Positions 6,798 to 14,112 are shown, counted from the first letter of the stretch. The stretch is DNA of 21,234 nucleotides from Chloroflexota bacterium (GCA_019247135.1 JAFAPL010001106.1:1-21234); one strand, 5' to 3'. Program-made: numbers and translations. The notes: generated by a model not told the origin, from the letters alone.

Positions 6798-9203
6798 GTG
6801 GCCAGCCCGCGAGTCATACGTGAAGGTGCGCGCGACGCGATCGCTCGCGCCGCCGCGGAGCTGGCCGCGGTACCTCCGTTTTCCGAGCTCACGCCAGTCG
6901 ACAGAGCCCGCCTGGCCGCGACCCTCGAGCAGGTCACGTACGACGCGGGCGATGTCATCTTCGCCCAGGGCGCACCAGCCGACGCTCTGTACATCTTGCG
7001 CCAGGGTCTGGTCGAACGGCGCGCCGGAGGCGTCCGCCTGGACGTGCTCGAACCGCCCGCGGTTTTCGGTGACCTCGCCCTGCTGCGCGACCAGACGCGA
7101 GCGACGACCCTCACCGCGGTCACGCACTGTGTCGTCTGGCGATTGCCCGCCGACCGCTTCACACGCGTCCTGCGGCGTACCCCTGCCATCGCGACATTCT
7201 TCGCGTCGGCCGTGAGCACCCGGCTTGCCACCCGTCAGCAGGAGGTCGCCGAGCTCGCTCGAGAGTTCGACAGCATCGCCGAGCACCTGTATTCGAGCCT
7301 GCCGCCCCGCCAGCAGCAGATCCTCGAGCGCGCGGCGCTCCTGCCACACCTCGACGAGCGCGTCCTGCCCGCTCTGCTCGAAAGCGGCGAAGAAGCCCTG
7401 CCACTCAGGGACATCGTGCTCGAGGACCGCGCTCGCGACGGTCCCACCCACATCTGGTGTTATCGGCCCGCGCTGCGTCGGTTCTTGATCGACCGGCTCC
7501 AACAGCGCGTCGGGCCCAGTGGCCTGGCCAACGTGCGCCGTCAGGTCGCCGCGCTTGCCCGCTCCGCCCGCGCACCCGACCTCGCCGTGGAGGTCCTGCT
7601 CGAAGGCGAGCTCGTCGGGGAAGCGGTCGACCTGCTGGATCGCGAGCTCGACGACGTCCGTCGCACGCGCGGCAACGACGCGGCGCGTGAGCTCCTGCGG
7701 CTCATCCCGCCCGAGAGTCTGGTCGAGCATCCGCATTTGCAGCAGGCAGGCGCGGTACCGACCGCGCCGCCTCAACACGACCAGGTTGCCCAGGTGGCCA
7801 AACGCCGTTGGCGCATGACTCGACCGGTTCTGGGCATCGTGCTCGCGTTGCTGGTGCTCGCGATCTGTTGGCCGCTGCCAGCGCCGCCAGGCCTGTCGGA
7901 CCGCGGCTGGCACGCGCTCGTCGCACTTCTCGCAAGTCTTCCGATGCTGGCCCTCGATTCGATGCCAGACGGCATCATCGCCCTGGTGCTCGCGGCCATC
8001 TGGGTCGTCGGCGGCGTCACCAGCTTCCGCATTGCCCTGGATGGTTTCGCCACTACAAACTGGATCCTGGTCGTCAGTACGCTGGCCGTCGGGACTGCCA
8101 TCGCCTCGTCTGGCCTGCTGTACCGGACCGCGCTGTGGGTTGTCGCGAACACTCGTGGCGGCTACGCCGGCCAGGTTGTCGCCCTTGGCGTCTCGGGCAT
8201 GCTGATGGGACCCGCGGTGCCGAACGCAACAAGCCGGGTCGCGCTCGTCGCGCCGGCGGTGACCGAGCTGATCGATGCGGTCGGTTTCCCGCCGATGAGT
8301 GGTCCCGCCGTCGGCCTGGCCATGGCTGTTCTGATCGGCTTCGGTCAGATTGTTGCGCTGTTCTTGACCAGCTCGAGCACCTCGGTCCTTGTCTTCGCGG
8401 TGCTCCCCGATGCGTCGCGGGCGAGCGTCAATTTCGTGTCCTGGGCAATACGCGCGCTCCCGACTCACATCATCCTGTTCGCGGGAATGGCTGGCTTCGT
8501 GCTGTGGCGGTACCGCCCCCGTGAGCAGACGAGCATGCAGGCGACGACTGGTCTCGCTCTGCAGCGAGCCTTGCTTGGTCCACCCTCGCGTCAAGAGAAG
8601 ATCGCCATGGCCGCGACAGCGTTCCTGCTCGTTGGATTCACGACCCAGCCGCTGCACCACGTGGACGGCGCCTGGATCGGCGTGAGCGCGCTCGCCATTC
8701 TTGCAGCGAGCGGCGTGCTCGTGACGAGTGGGCTTGCCCAGGTCAACTGGAGCTTCGCCTTGCTGTCGGGCATTCTGACCAGCATGTCCGACGTGTTCGC
8801 GGACACCGGCCTGGATAAATGGTTGGCCGGACTTGCGACCGAGAGCGTCGGTGCACTCGCGAGCACGCCCGTCGTGTTCGTCGCCGCACTCGCGGTGCTG
8901 TGCTACATCGTCACGCTCGTCATGCGCTGGCAGGCCGCCGCGCCGCTACTGACCATCTCGCTCGCGCCGGTTGGCGCGGCCGCCGGCATCGATCCCTGGA
9001 TCATCGGCTTGATTGCGCTCATGGCGTGCAACGGATTCTTCTTGCCGTATCAGAGCACCACCTATCTGGCCCTGTATCACGGCACCAATGGGCGACTGTT
9101 CCGCCACGCCCAGGCCCGGCCGGCAGCGATCGCCTACGGGGTGATCACCGTCATCGCGCTGTGCGCGAGCGTGCCCGTATGGCACCTGATGGGACTGATG
9201 TAG
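6798..9203 (+). CDS. Fusion: cyclic-nucleotide-binding domain + MalT-like arm + DASS/SLC13-type anion transporter
   Basis: This 801-residue protein has three parts. Residues 28-145 are a CRP-type cyclic-nucleotide-binding fold: the hairpin YDAGDVIFAQG and a phosphate cassette FGDLALLRDQTRATT at 90-104, with Arg101 kept and the usual Glu of FGE changed to Asp92. Residues 165-315 resemble the winged-helix/arm part of MalT/LuxR-type STAND regulators (PPRQQQILERAALLP, RPALRRFLIDRLQQR, IPPESLVEHPHL), but no P-loop NTPase or LuxR HTH is present. After a polar linker, residues 340-801 form a complete multi-spanning transporter of the Na+/dicarboxylate-sulfate (DASS/CitT) type. It has a first-half VPNATSR motif at about 474-480 and a second-half LPYQSTT motif at 749-755. 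Other DASS members carry dicarboxylates, citrate, sulfate or phosphate; the substrate here is unknown. Nucleotide gating is an inference. Confidence 0.88.
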   Translation: MASPRVIREGARDAIARAAAELAAVPPFSELTPVDRARLAATLEQVTYDAGDVIFAQGAPADALYILRQGLVERRAGGVRLDVLEPPAVFGDLALLRDQTRATTLTAVTHCVVWRLPADRFTRVLRRTPAIATFFASAVSTRLATRQQEVAELAREFDSIAEHLYSSLPPRQQQILERAALLPHLDERVLPALLESGEEALPLRDIVLEDRARDGPTHIWCYRPALRRFLIDRLQQRVGPSGLANVRRQVAALARSARAPDLAVEVLLEGELVGEAVDLLDRELDDVRRTRGNDAARELLRLIPPESLVEHPHLQQAGAVPTAPPQHDQVAQVAKRRWRMTRPVLGIVLALLVLAICWPLPAPPGLSDRGWHALVALLASLPMLALDSMPDGIIALVLAAIWVVGGVTSFRIALDGFATTNWILVVSTLAVGTAIASSGLLYRTALWVVANTRGGYAGQVVALGVSGMLMGPAVPNATSRVALVAPAVTELIDAVGFPPMSGPAVGLAMAVLIGFGQIVALFLTSSSTSVLVFAVLPDASRASVNFVSWAIRALPTHIILFAGMAGFVLWRYRPREQTSMQATTGLALQRALLGPPSRQEKIAMAATAFLLVGFTTQPLHHVDGAWIGVSALAILAASGVLVTSGLAQVNWSFALLSGILTSMSDVFADTGLDKWLAGLATESVGALASTPVVFVAALAVLCYIVTLVMRWQAAAPLLTISLAPVGAAAGIDPWIIGLIALMACNGFFLPYQSTTYLALYHGTNGRLFRHAQARPAAIAYGVITVIALCASVPVWHLMGLM

Positions 9204-10104
9204 GTACGAAGCAACGTGGGTCGGCGACGCAGCACGCGCCGTCGTCGGCGTGATCGACGGACTCGACCTGCAGCGTGACATGCTCGATGCCGAACCGATC
9301 GTGGAGCATCGTCCTGACGTCGTGCAGCACGTCTTCCGATGACCTGCCGTTGGACCGCACGTGCGCGCTCATTGCGACGAAGCCACTGCTGATCGTCCAG
9401 ACGTGCAGGTCATGCACCGAAGCGACGCCCGGGGTCTCACGCATGGCCTGCTCCACCGCCCGCATATCCACGCCAGCCGGAGCGGCTTCCAGCAGCACGT
9501 CGATCACACTGCGCAACAATATCCAGGCTCGCGGCAAGATCAGCAGACCGATCAAGCCTGAGATCAACGCATCCGCGGGCGTGAACCCGGTCAGCAGAAT
9601 AACGATCGCGGCGACCATCGTTCCGATCGAGCCGAACAAGTCCCCGAGCAGCTCGAGGAAAGCAGCGCGTGCGTTGAAACTGTCCGCGGCGTCCCCGCGC
9701 AGCAGCAGAACGCCCACGAGCGTGACGATCAATCCCCCGCACCCCAGCACGAGCATCGGCACAGCGGCGATCTCGAGCGGAGCGTTGAGACGCCGCCAGG
9801 CCGAGTACAGAATCCACAGCGACACCGCGAACAGAACAAGGCTGTTGATGAGCGCGGCGAGAATCTCCGTGCGGTAGAAGCCGTACGTCTTCCCTGCTGT
9901 TGCGGGGCGCCGCGCGAATCGGATGGCGGCCACCGCCATGCTCAAACCGAGCACGTCACCCAGCATGTGCCCGCTATCGGCGAGTAGCGCCAGCGAGCCT
10001 GTCAGCAGCCCGCCGGCGACCTGGGCAAACATGTACATGCCCGTGAGTGCGAGCACCAGCACGAGACGCCGCTCGGCGTCCGCGCCGTACTCGTGGGTGT
10101 GCAT
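9151..10104 (-). CDS. Cation diffusion facilitator (CDF) metal efflux protein, CzcD/ZitB-like
   Basis: This 317-residue CDF exporter would move divalent metal (typically Zn2+, also Cd2+ or Co2+) out of the cytoplasm in exchange for protons. Six membrane segments lie within about 12-205, followed by a cytoplasmic metal-sensing domain (212-283: AVEQAMRETPGVASVHDLHVWTI is diagnostic). TM2 has the HxxxD pair His46/Asp50, but TM5, usually HxxxD, reads Glu151-LLG-Asp155, so the transport site is H-D-E-D. A C-terminal tail has His285, Cys291, Cys292 and Cys298, a possible extra metal site. The ATG at 10104 is preferred over an upstream in-frame start at 10158 because family homology begins there and GATAAT stands 6 nt before it. 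The 3' end overlaps the convergent transporter gene by 53 bp. Confidence 0.92.
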   Translation of the reverse strand: MHTHEYGADAERRLVLVLALTGMYMFAQVAGGLLTGSLALLADSGHMLGDVLGLSMAVAAIRFARRPATAGKTYGFYRTEILAALINSLVLFAVSLWILYSAWRRLNAPLEIAAVPMLVLGCGGLIVTLVGVLLLRGDAADSFNARAAFLELLGDLFGSIGTMVAAIVILLTGFTPADALISGLIGLLILPRAWILLRSVIDVLLEAAPAGVDMRAVEQAMRETPGVASVHDLHVWTISSGFVAMSAHVRSNGRSSEDVLHDVRTMLHDRFGIEHVTLQVESVDHADDGACCVADPRCFVPTSVPSGAIRARSRTAR

Positions 10105-10110
10105 TACTTG

Positions 10111-10116
10111 ATTATC
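10111..10116 (-). promoter_or_regulatory. Candidate -10 element GATAAT for the CDF exporter (leaderless start)
   Basis: On the minus strand GATAAT (five of six to consensus) is followed by 6 nt and the ATG at 10104. This places transcription initiation at the start codon and supports the shorter protein. The tandem repeat array begins about 40 bp further upstream. Confidence 0.5.
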
Positions 10117-10158
10117 CGCCGCGCCAGCGCACGCGGTTCGGACTTTCCCCCGAGCCAC

Positions 10159-10402
10159 TTATGCAAGCTGCGGCAATCAAGTTGCAAGTTGAACAATCCG
10201 GAAGCAGCACCGCCAGCCCGCGAAACGTGCCTCGGAAGTTACTCATGCGGGCTGCCGCTATCAACTTGCAAGTTGAACAATCTGGAAGCCACAAGCGCCC
10301 AGCCCGCGAAACGTGCCTCGGAGTTGCTCATGCGGGCTGCCGCTATCAACTTGCAAGTTGAACAATCTGGAAGCCACAAGCGCCAGCCCGCGAGATGTGC
10401 TC
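10159..10402. repeat. Tandem repeat array, about 2.9 units of 84/85 bp, each with a 16-bp palindrome
   Basis: Three units begin near 10159, 10243 and 10328; units 2 and 3 are almost identical and unit 1 is diverged. Each has a dyad: TCAACTTGCAAGTTGA, perfect in unit 2 (10261-10276) and unit 3 (10346-10361), with one non-complementary pair in unit 1 (10177-10192). The dyads are 84 and 85 bp apart, about eight helical turns. An outer inverted repeat GCGGGCTG / CAGCCCGC flanks the dyad (10247-10254 with 10300-10307; 10332-10339 with 10384-10391). The array fills most of the 331-bp gap between the monooxygenase stop and the CDF start. Frames through it change between units because 84 is divisible by 3 and 85 is not, so it is not coding. 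There are no distinct spacers, so it is not CRISPR. Role unknown: operator cluster, enhancer-like element or MITE/REP-like repeat. Confidence 0.85.
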
Positions 10403-10408
10403 CAGTGA

Positions 10409-10428
10409 AGAAAAAGCTTCGGCGAAGA
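10409..10428 (-). terminator. Possible weak intrinsic terminator after the flavin monooxygenase gene
   Basis: On the minus strand, beginning about 8 nt after the stop codon, CTTC-GCC-GAAG can form a short hairpin followed by CTTTTTC. The stem is only four perfect pairs, extendable with a bulge, so it is a weak candidate. If real it would separate this operon from the repeat array and the CDF gene. Confidence 0.35.
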
Positions 10429-10435
10429 GCGTAGG

Positions 10436-11545
10436 TCAGGAAAGCAGGGCCGCACGTCCGTACGGCGGACCGACGGCCTCCAGCATGAGGCCAGCCCGGT
10501 GCGACACGGCGTGCGCGTCGCGATGACACCGCTGCAGCGGCTCCGACAGAAACAGCGCGTGCCCACCACTGACGTCGAACAGGCGGTTCACGGCCTGGAT
10601 ACACAGACGGACCACGAATGCGCGGTCGCGTCCGACTCGCGCGCGCTCCTCGTCGGAGAACCGCTCGCCTCTTTCACCTTTTTCGAGCAGCGCGTCGATG
10701 GTGTGCCTGAACACGACGTGCGCCGCGTCGATCTCGGCGGACGACTCGGCGAAGCGCAGCTGGATCACGTCGGATTGCACGGCCTGCGGCGCCGTACGTG
10801 CCCGCTCGACGAACGCATCCAGCATGCCCCGAGCGATGCCAAGCAGAGGCGCAACGAGATCCCACGCGAGCAGGACCCGCAACGGCAGCCGATACGTGCG
10901 GCGGCCATGCAGCTCCCACGCCGTGTGATCGTCCAGACCAGCACGGTTCATGTCGAGCAGGCGGTGCGTCGGGATGAACGCGTCCTCCACGACGATGTCG
11001 TTGCTGCCCGACCCGCATAGGCCGGAAGCGAACCAGGTGTCCAGCACGCGATAGTTCGCCCGCGGCACGAGGCCGATCACGCCCGGCGGGCCAACGCCGA
11101 CCATCACCCAACTGGCTGAGTCCGAGCCGCTCGAGAACTCCCACCGACCGGATACCTGCAGGCCGCCGCTCACGGGCTCGCACTGGACGTGTTTGCCCGA
11201 GAAGAAAGCACTCGAACACAGCGTGTCCGGACCGTTGTCCGCGTAAAACTCCTGCTGAGCAGCCTCTGGGAAGTGGCCGACCATCCACGTGTGGACAGCC
11301 CAGAGCGAGTAGCACCATGCGCTCGCGCCGCAGCCACGGCCCAGCTCGGCGGCGATGTCATACGCGAGGTCGTAGTCGTCCGCGATGCCGCCGAACCGCG
11401 GTGGGACGCCGACCCTGATCAATTCCGTTCGTACCAGATCATCGACGGTGGCCTGCGGCACGCGCCGGAGTCGCTCCGTCTCGAGCGCCCGCTCCTTCAG
11501 CGGGGAAACGAGTGTGCGCGCTCGCTCGAGCAGTTCACTCCTCAC
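10436..11545 (-). CDS. Acyl-CoA-dehydrogenase-fold flavin-dependent monooxygenase, HsaA/HpaH-like
   Basis: A 369-residue protein with the acyl-CoA dehydrogenase fold. It looks closest to group D two-component flavin monooxygenases (oxygenase parts such as HsaA or p-hydroxyphenylacetate hydroxylase C2), which use reduced flavin from a separate reductase to hydroxylate aromatic or related compounds. Signs are the N-terminal helix ERARTLVSPLKERA, GASAWCYSLWAVHTWMVG, GRWEFSSGSDSASW (about 133-146) and GLCGSGSNDIVVEDAFIP (about 175-192). The substrate is unknown, and no flavin reductase gene lies in the window. The open frame runs up to 12064 but has no homology before about 11584. The GTG at 11545 gives a GTGA overlap with the GtrA stop; an ATG at 11584 is the alternative and adds 13 residues. 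Confidence 0.8.
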   Translation of the reverse strand: MRSELLERARTLVSPLKERALETERLRRVPQATVDDLVRTELIRVGVPPRFGGIADDYDLAYDIAAELGRGCGASAWCYSLWAVHTWMVGHFPEAAQQEFYADNGPDTLCSSAFFSGKHVQCEPVSGGLQVSGRWEFSSGSDSASWVMVGVGPPGVIGLVPRANYRVLDTWFASGLCGSGSNDIVVEDAFIPTHRLLDMNRAGLDDHTAWELHGRRTYRLPLRVLLAWDLVAPLLGIARGMLDAFVERARTAPQAVQSDVIQLRFAESSAEIDAAHVVFRHTIDALLEKGERGERFSDEERARVGRDRAFVVRLCIQAVNRLFDVSGGHALFLSEPLQRCHRDAHAVSHRAGLMLEAVGPPYGRAALLS

Positions 11546-11931
11546 CTGGCCCAAACCCACAGGAAGTTCGTCGCCAGACTCCATCCGAACGCCGCCGCGG
11601 TGGCGAGCACGAAGCCCAGCACGTATGGGACGCCCAGCGCGGCCGACGCGGCATTGATGATGATCCAGTACACCAGGAGCGCCCCGGCGCAGGCGCCATG
11701 GTAACGAAGCGCGCGATCCATGCTCGGCCACGGATGACCGAACACCCAGCGGTCGCTGACCCCGAATTTGACGACGATCAGCGCTTCGGCCGCCGCCGCG
11801 GTGGCGATTGGCAAACCGATATTCAGGCCATCGTGGAGCAACCTCAGTAAGAGGAGCTCGACCACGCTGGCGAGGAGCCCGACGGCCAGCCAGCCGAGGA
11901 GCCGCGTATCGCGCCAAACGGCAATGCGCAC
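11542..11931 (-). CDS. GtrA-family membrane protein
   Basis: A 129-residue protein with four predicted membrane helices (about 11-32, 38-62, 75-98 and 103-126), matching the small GtrA/DPMS family. It has the typical first segment (GWLAVGLLASVVELLLLRLL), a charged inter-helix KFGVSDRWVF segment and an aromatic-rich end (ATNFLWVW). GtrA-like proteins are thought to help move lipid-linked sugars across the membrane, often beside a glycosyltransferase; none is seen here. It starts with GTG, with a TATAGT box 5 nt upstream, and overlaps the monooxygenase start by 4 nt. It lies in a different frame inside a longer spurious ORF, so an automatic caller could miss it. Confidence 0.85.
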   Translation of the reverse strand: MRIAVWRDTRLLGWLAVGLLASVVELLLLRLLHDGLNIGLPIATAAAAEALIVVKFGVSDRWVFGHPWPSMDRALRYHGACAGALLVYWIIINAASAALGVPYVLGFVLATAAAFGWSLATNFLWVWAR

Positions 11932-11936
11932 GTCGG

Positions 11937-11942
11937 ACTATA
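11937..11942 (-). promoter_or_regulatory. Candidate -10 element TATAGT for GtrA and the flavin monooxygenase
   Basis: TATAGT on the minus strand (five of six to consensus) ends 5 nt before the GTG at 11931, implying a leaderless or near-leaderless mRNA. No good TTGACA lies at the matching -35 distance. Confidence 0.5.
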
Positions 11943-11965
11943 ACGCTGGCCACCCTCGGACACAC

Positions 11966-11982
11966 GAGTACCCAACGTACTC
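11966..11982. promoter_or_regulatory. Inverted repeat GAGTAC-N5-GTACTC, possible operator
   Basis: A perfect 6-bp dyad with a 5-bp centre lies in the 133-bp divergent spacer. It falls just upstream of the -35 position of the GtrA promoter and about 35 bp upstream of the TTGACA of the NfeD-flotillin promoter. The size and placement suit a dimeric regulator, but no regulator gene is adjacent. Confidence 0.35.
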
Positions 11983-12016
11983 TGCGCAACTTCGCGAAAT
12001 GGCCCGCGTCCAATCG

Positions 12017-12045
12017 TTGACACCAAAAATGGTCGGGAGTACACC
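12017..12045 (+). promoter_or_regulatory. Housekeeping-type promoter TTGACA-N17-TACACC for the NfeD-flotillin operon
   Basis: A consensus -35 (TTGACA, 12017-12022) is separated by exactly 17 bp from TACACC (12040-12045, three of six to TATAAT). Transcription would start near 12052, leaving a leader of about 13 nt before the ATG at 12065. No clear Shine-Dalgarno site is seen. Confidence 0.55.
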
Positions 12046-12064
12046 ACCAGCCAACTGAGCGCAC

Positions 12065-12661
12065 ATGGAAACGTTCTTTCTGGCCTGTCTAGGCTTCGGC
12101 GCCCTGTTCACCCTGGCTTCTCTGGTCCTGGGCTCGGTCCACGCCGGCCACATCCACATCGGGCATCACGACCACGGTGCAGGCCTGTTCAAAGATTTAC
12201 CAGCGGTCAATTTTTCGTCAGTGCTCGCGGCCATCACGTGGTTCGGCGCGGCCGGTTACTTACTCAGCCAGCTTGGTGACCTGGCGATGCCTGCCGTCGT
12301 GTTGGGCGCGCTCATCGCGGGCGCGATCGGGTGGTACCTGATCGCCCGCTTCCTCGGCGTCGTCCTCGCCGGTCAAACGCACATGGATCCCGCGGACTAT
12401 CGCCTCGAAGGCACAGTTGGGCAGGTGACCGTGCGCATCCCGGCGGGCGGGACGGGCGAGGTCGTCTTTTCGAAAGTGGGCCTGCGCCGCAGCGAAGCTG
12501 CGCGCGGCCTCAATGGCGCGGCCATTCCGCGCGGCACGGAAGTCGTCATCACGCAGTACGCGGACGGCTTCGCCACGGTGCAACCGTGGTCGGACTACAT
12601 CGAGGCGCACGACCACGTCGCCGCCATGCGACGCGATCAGAAAGGCAGTAGCGAGGCATGA
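12065..12661 (+). CDS. NfeD/YqiJ-like membrane protein with OB-fold domain, partner of flotillin
   Basis: A 198-residue membrane protein with hydrophobic segments at about 3-24, 52-70 and 75-104, followed by a C-terminal beta-rich domain (about 113-180; EGTVGQVTVRIPAGGTGEVVF) of the NfeD/OB type. NfeD-like proteins sit beside flotillins or stomatins and help organise membrane microdomains; B. subtilis YuaF-FloT is the model pair. A loop at 26-37 has six histidines in twelve residues (positions 26, 29, 31, 34, 35, 37) and could bind metal. There is no N-terminal ClpP-like protease domain, so this is the short form. Its stop overlaps the flotillin ATG (ATGA at 12658-12661), showing tight coupling. 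Confidence 0.83.
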   Translation: METFFLACLGFGALFTLASLVLGSVHAGHIHIGHHDHGAGLFKDLPAVNFSSVLAAITWFGAAGYLLSQLGDLAMPAVVLGALIAGAIGWYLIARFLGVVLAGQTHMDPADYRLEGTVGQVTVRIPAGGTGEVVFSKVGLRRSEAARGLNGAAIPRGTEVVITQYADGFATVQPWSDYIEAHDHVAAMRRDQKGSSEA

Positions 12662-14112
12662 ACGTCTTCTTAGGTGCCGTCGTCCTGGTTGCCGTGGCAA
12701 CCCTGGTGTTCATCATGTGGATCATCGGCACACTCTTCCGTCGAGTGGGTCCGAACCGCGCCTTGATCGTCTATGGCCTGGGCGGCACGGACGTGGTCAC
12801 GGGTGGCGGCAAGGTTGTCTGGCCCCTGTTCCAGAGTTTCCAGGAGCTGTCGCTCGAGCTCATGTCGTTCGACGTCGCGCCCGAGCAGCAGTTGTATACG
12901 TCCCAGGGCGTGGCCGTCGCCGTGGAGGCGGTCGCACAGATCAAGGTCAAGTCCGATCTGGACAGCATCCGTACCGCGGCGGAGCAATTTCTCACCAAAG
13001 CGCCCGAAGATCGTGAAGCGCTGCTCAGACTCGTCATGGAAGGCCACCTCCGCGGCATCGTTGGCCTACTGAAGGTCGAAGAGATTGTCAAAGAGCCTGA
13101 GATCGTAGCCGGCCGAGTGCGCGACAGCGTCTCGGACGACCTGAACAAGATGGGCCTCGAAGTGGTCTCCTTCACCATCAAGCGCGTCACCGATGAGACG
13201 GACTACATCGTGAACATGGGGCGGCCGGATATCGCGCGTATCAAGCGCGAGGCCGACATCGCCCAGGCCGAAGCCGAACGGGATACAGCCATCCGTCGAG
13301 CGATCGCGATGCGCGAGGCGTCGGTGGCTCAGGCACAGGCCGATCAGGAGCGGGTCATCGCTCAGACCGCCTCCGAGGTCAAGCAAGCTGAGGTCACTCG
13401 CGACCTGGAAGTCAAAAAGGCCGAGTACGAGGCTTCCGTCCGCCAGCAACGCGCGCTTGCGGAAAAGGCCTACGACATCGCGGCGAACCAGGCGCAGCAG
13501 AAGGTCGTGGCGGAGCAGGTGCGCATCGAGCAGGTGCAGCGCCAGGAGCAGATCAAAGTTCAGGAGCTGGAAGTACAGCGCCGACAGCAGGAGCTGGAGG
13601 CGACCGTCACCAAGCCCGCCCAGGCCGAGCGCACGCGTATCGAACTACTCGCCGAGGCCCAGCGCCAGAAGCTGGCTACAGAGGCTGCTGGTCAGGCCGA
13701 AGCGACCCGATTGCAGGGCACCGCGGAAGCTGAAATCGTCCGCGCGAAGGGTCAATCGGAAGCCGACGCCATGCACCTGCGCGCCGAGGCGTACCAGGAG
13801 TACAGCCAGGCCGCCGTGCTCGACAAGCTGATCTCGGGCATGCCCGAAGTCGTGCGGGCGCTCTCGCAGTCGCTGGCCAGCGTCGACAAGATCACCGTGG
13901 TGTCCACGGGCGATGGTCGCTCGTCTGGTGTCAGCCAGATCACTGGCGAAGTCGCCAAAATGGTGGCCCAGGTGCCCGAGCTGTTCGAAACGCTGACTGG
14001 CCAGAAGGTGAGTGATCTTCTCGATCGGTTGCAAGCAGTTGACGCTCCGAAAGCCATTGCGCGATCGCGCGACAACGGAGCAACGACGCCGAGCAGCGGG
14101 ACGAACAGCTGA
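12658..14112 (+). CDS. floT: Flotillin-family protein
   Basis: A 484-residue SPFH/flotillin scaffold protein that marks detergent-resistant membrane microdomains. It has an N-terminal membrane hairpin or single helix (2-25), an SPFH/PHB domain (about 28-185, including GPNRALIVYG and LEVVSFTIKRVTD), and a long charged coiled coil rich in Glu/Ala/Gln/Arg (about 190-400). The C-terminal oligomerisation segment (about 400-470) contains AVLDKLISGMPEVVRALSQSL. Length and order match FloT of Bacillus. GAGG lies a few bases before its ATG and may act as a ribosome binding site within the NfeD gene. The 65-nt gap to the next gene contains a 12-bp GC palindrome (14124-14135) but no terminator tract, so read-through into the MFS/SpeE-like gene is plausible. 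Confidence 0.93.
   Translation: MNVFLGAVVLVAVATLVFIMWIIGTLFRRVGPNRALIVYGLGGTDVVTGGGKVVWPLFQSFQELSLELMSFDVAPEQQLYTSQGVAVAVEAVAQIKVKSDLDSIRTAAEQFLTKAPEDREALLRLVMEGHLRGIVGLLKVEEIVKEPEIVAGRVRDSVSDDLNKMGLEVVSFTIKRVTDETDYIVNMGRPDIARIKREADIAQAEAERDTAIRRAIAMREASVAQAQADQERVIAQTASEVKQAEVTRDLEVKKAEYEASVRQQRALAEKAYDIAANQAQQKVVAEQVRIEQVQRQEQIKVQELEVQRRQQELEATVTKPAQAERTRIELLAEAQRQKLATEAAGQAEATRLQGTAEAEIVRAKGQSEADAMHLRAEAYQEYSQAAVLDKLISGMPEVVRALSQSLASVDKITVVSTGDGRSSGVSQITGEVAKMVAQVPELFETLTGQKVSDLLDRLQAVDAPKAIARSRDNGATTPSSGTNS

Noticed and set aside
6612..8660. A 682-codon open frame on the minus strand opposite the transporter fusion
   Set aside because: It has no recognisable domain, is rich in Arg, Gly, Asp and Gln as expected from the antisense of GC-rich coding DNA, and the plus strand frame has clear homology and membrane segments.
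10159..10402. CRISPR array
   Set aside because: The whole 84/85-bp unit is conserved; there are no unique spacers of regular size and no cas genes in the window.
10093..10434. Open frames running through the 84/85-bp repeats, with repeated peptide segments
   Set aside because: The unit length alternates between a multiple of 3 and not, so the frame is not kept between units. Similar open frames occur on both strands, and no start signal is seen.
11585..12064. N-terminal extension of the flavin monooxygenase
   Set aside because: The extension is Arg-rich with no homology and is read in another frame over the GtrA gene, whose product has four convincing membrane helices.
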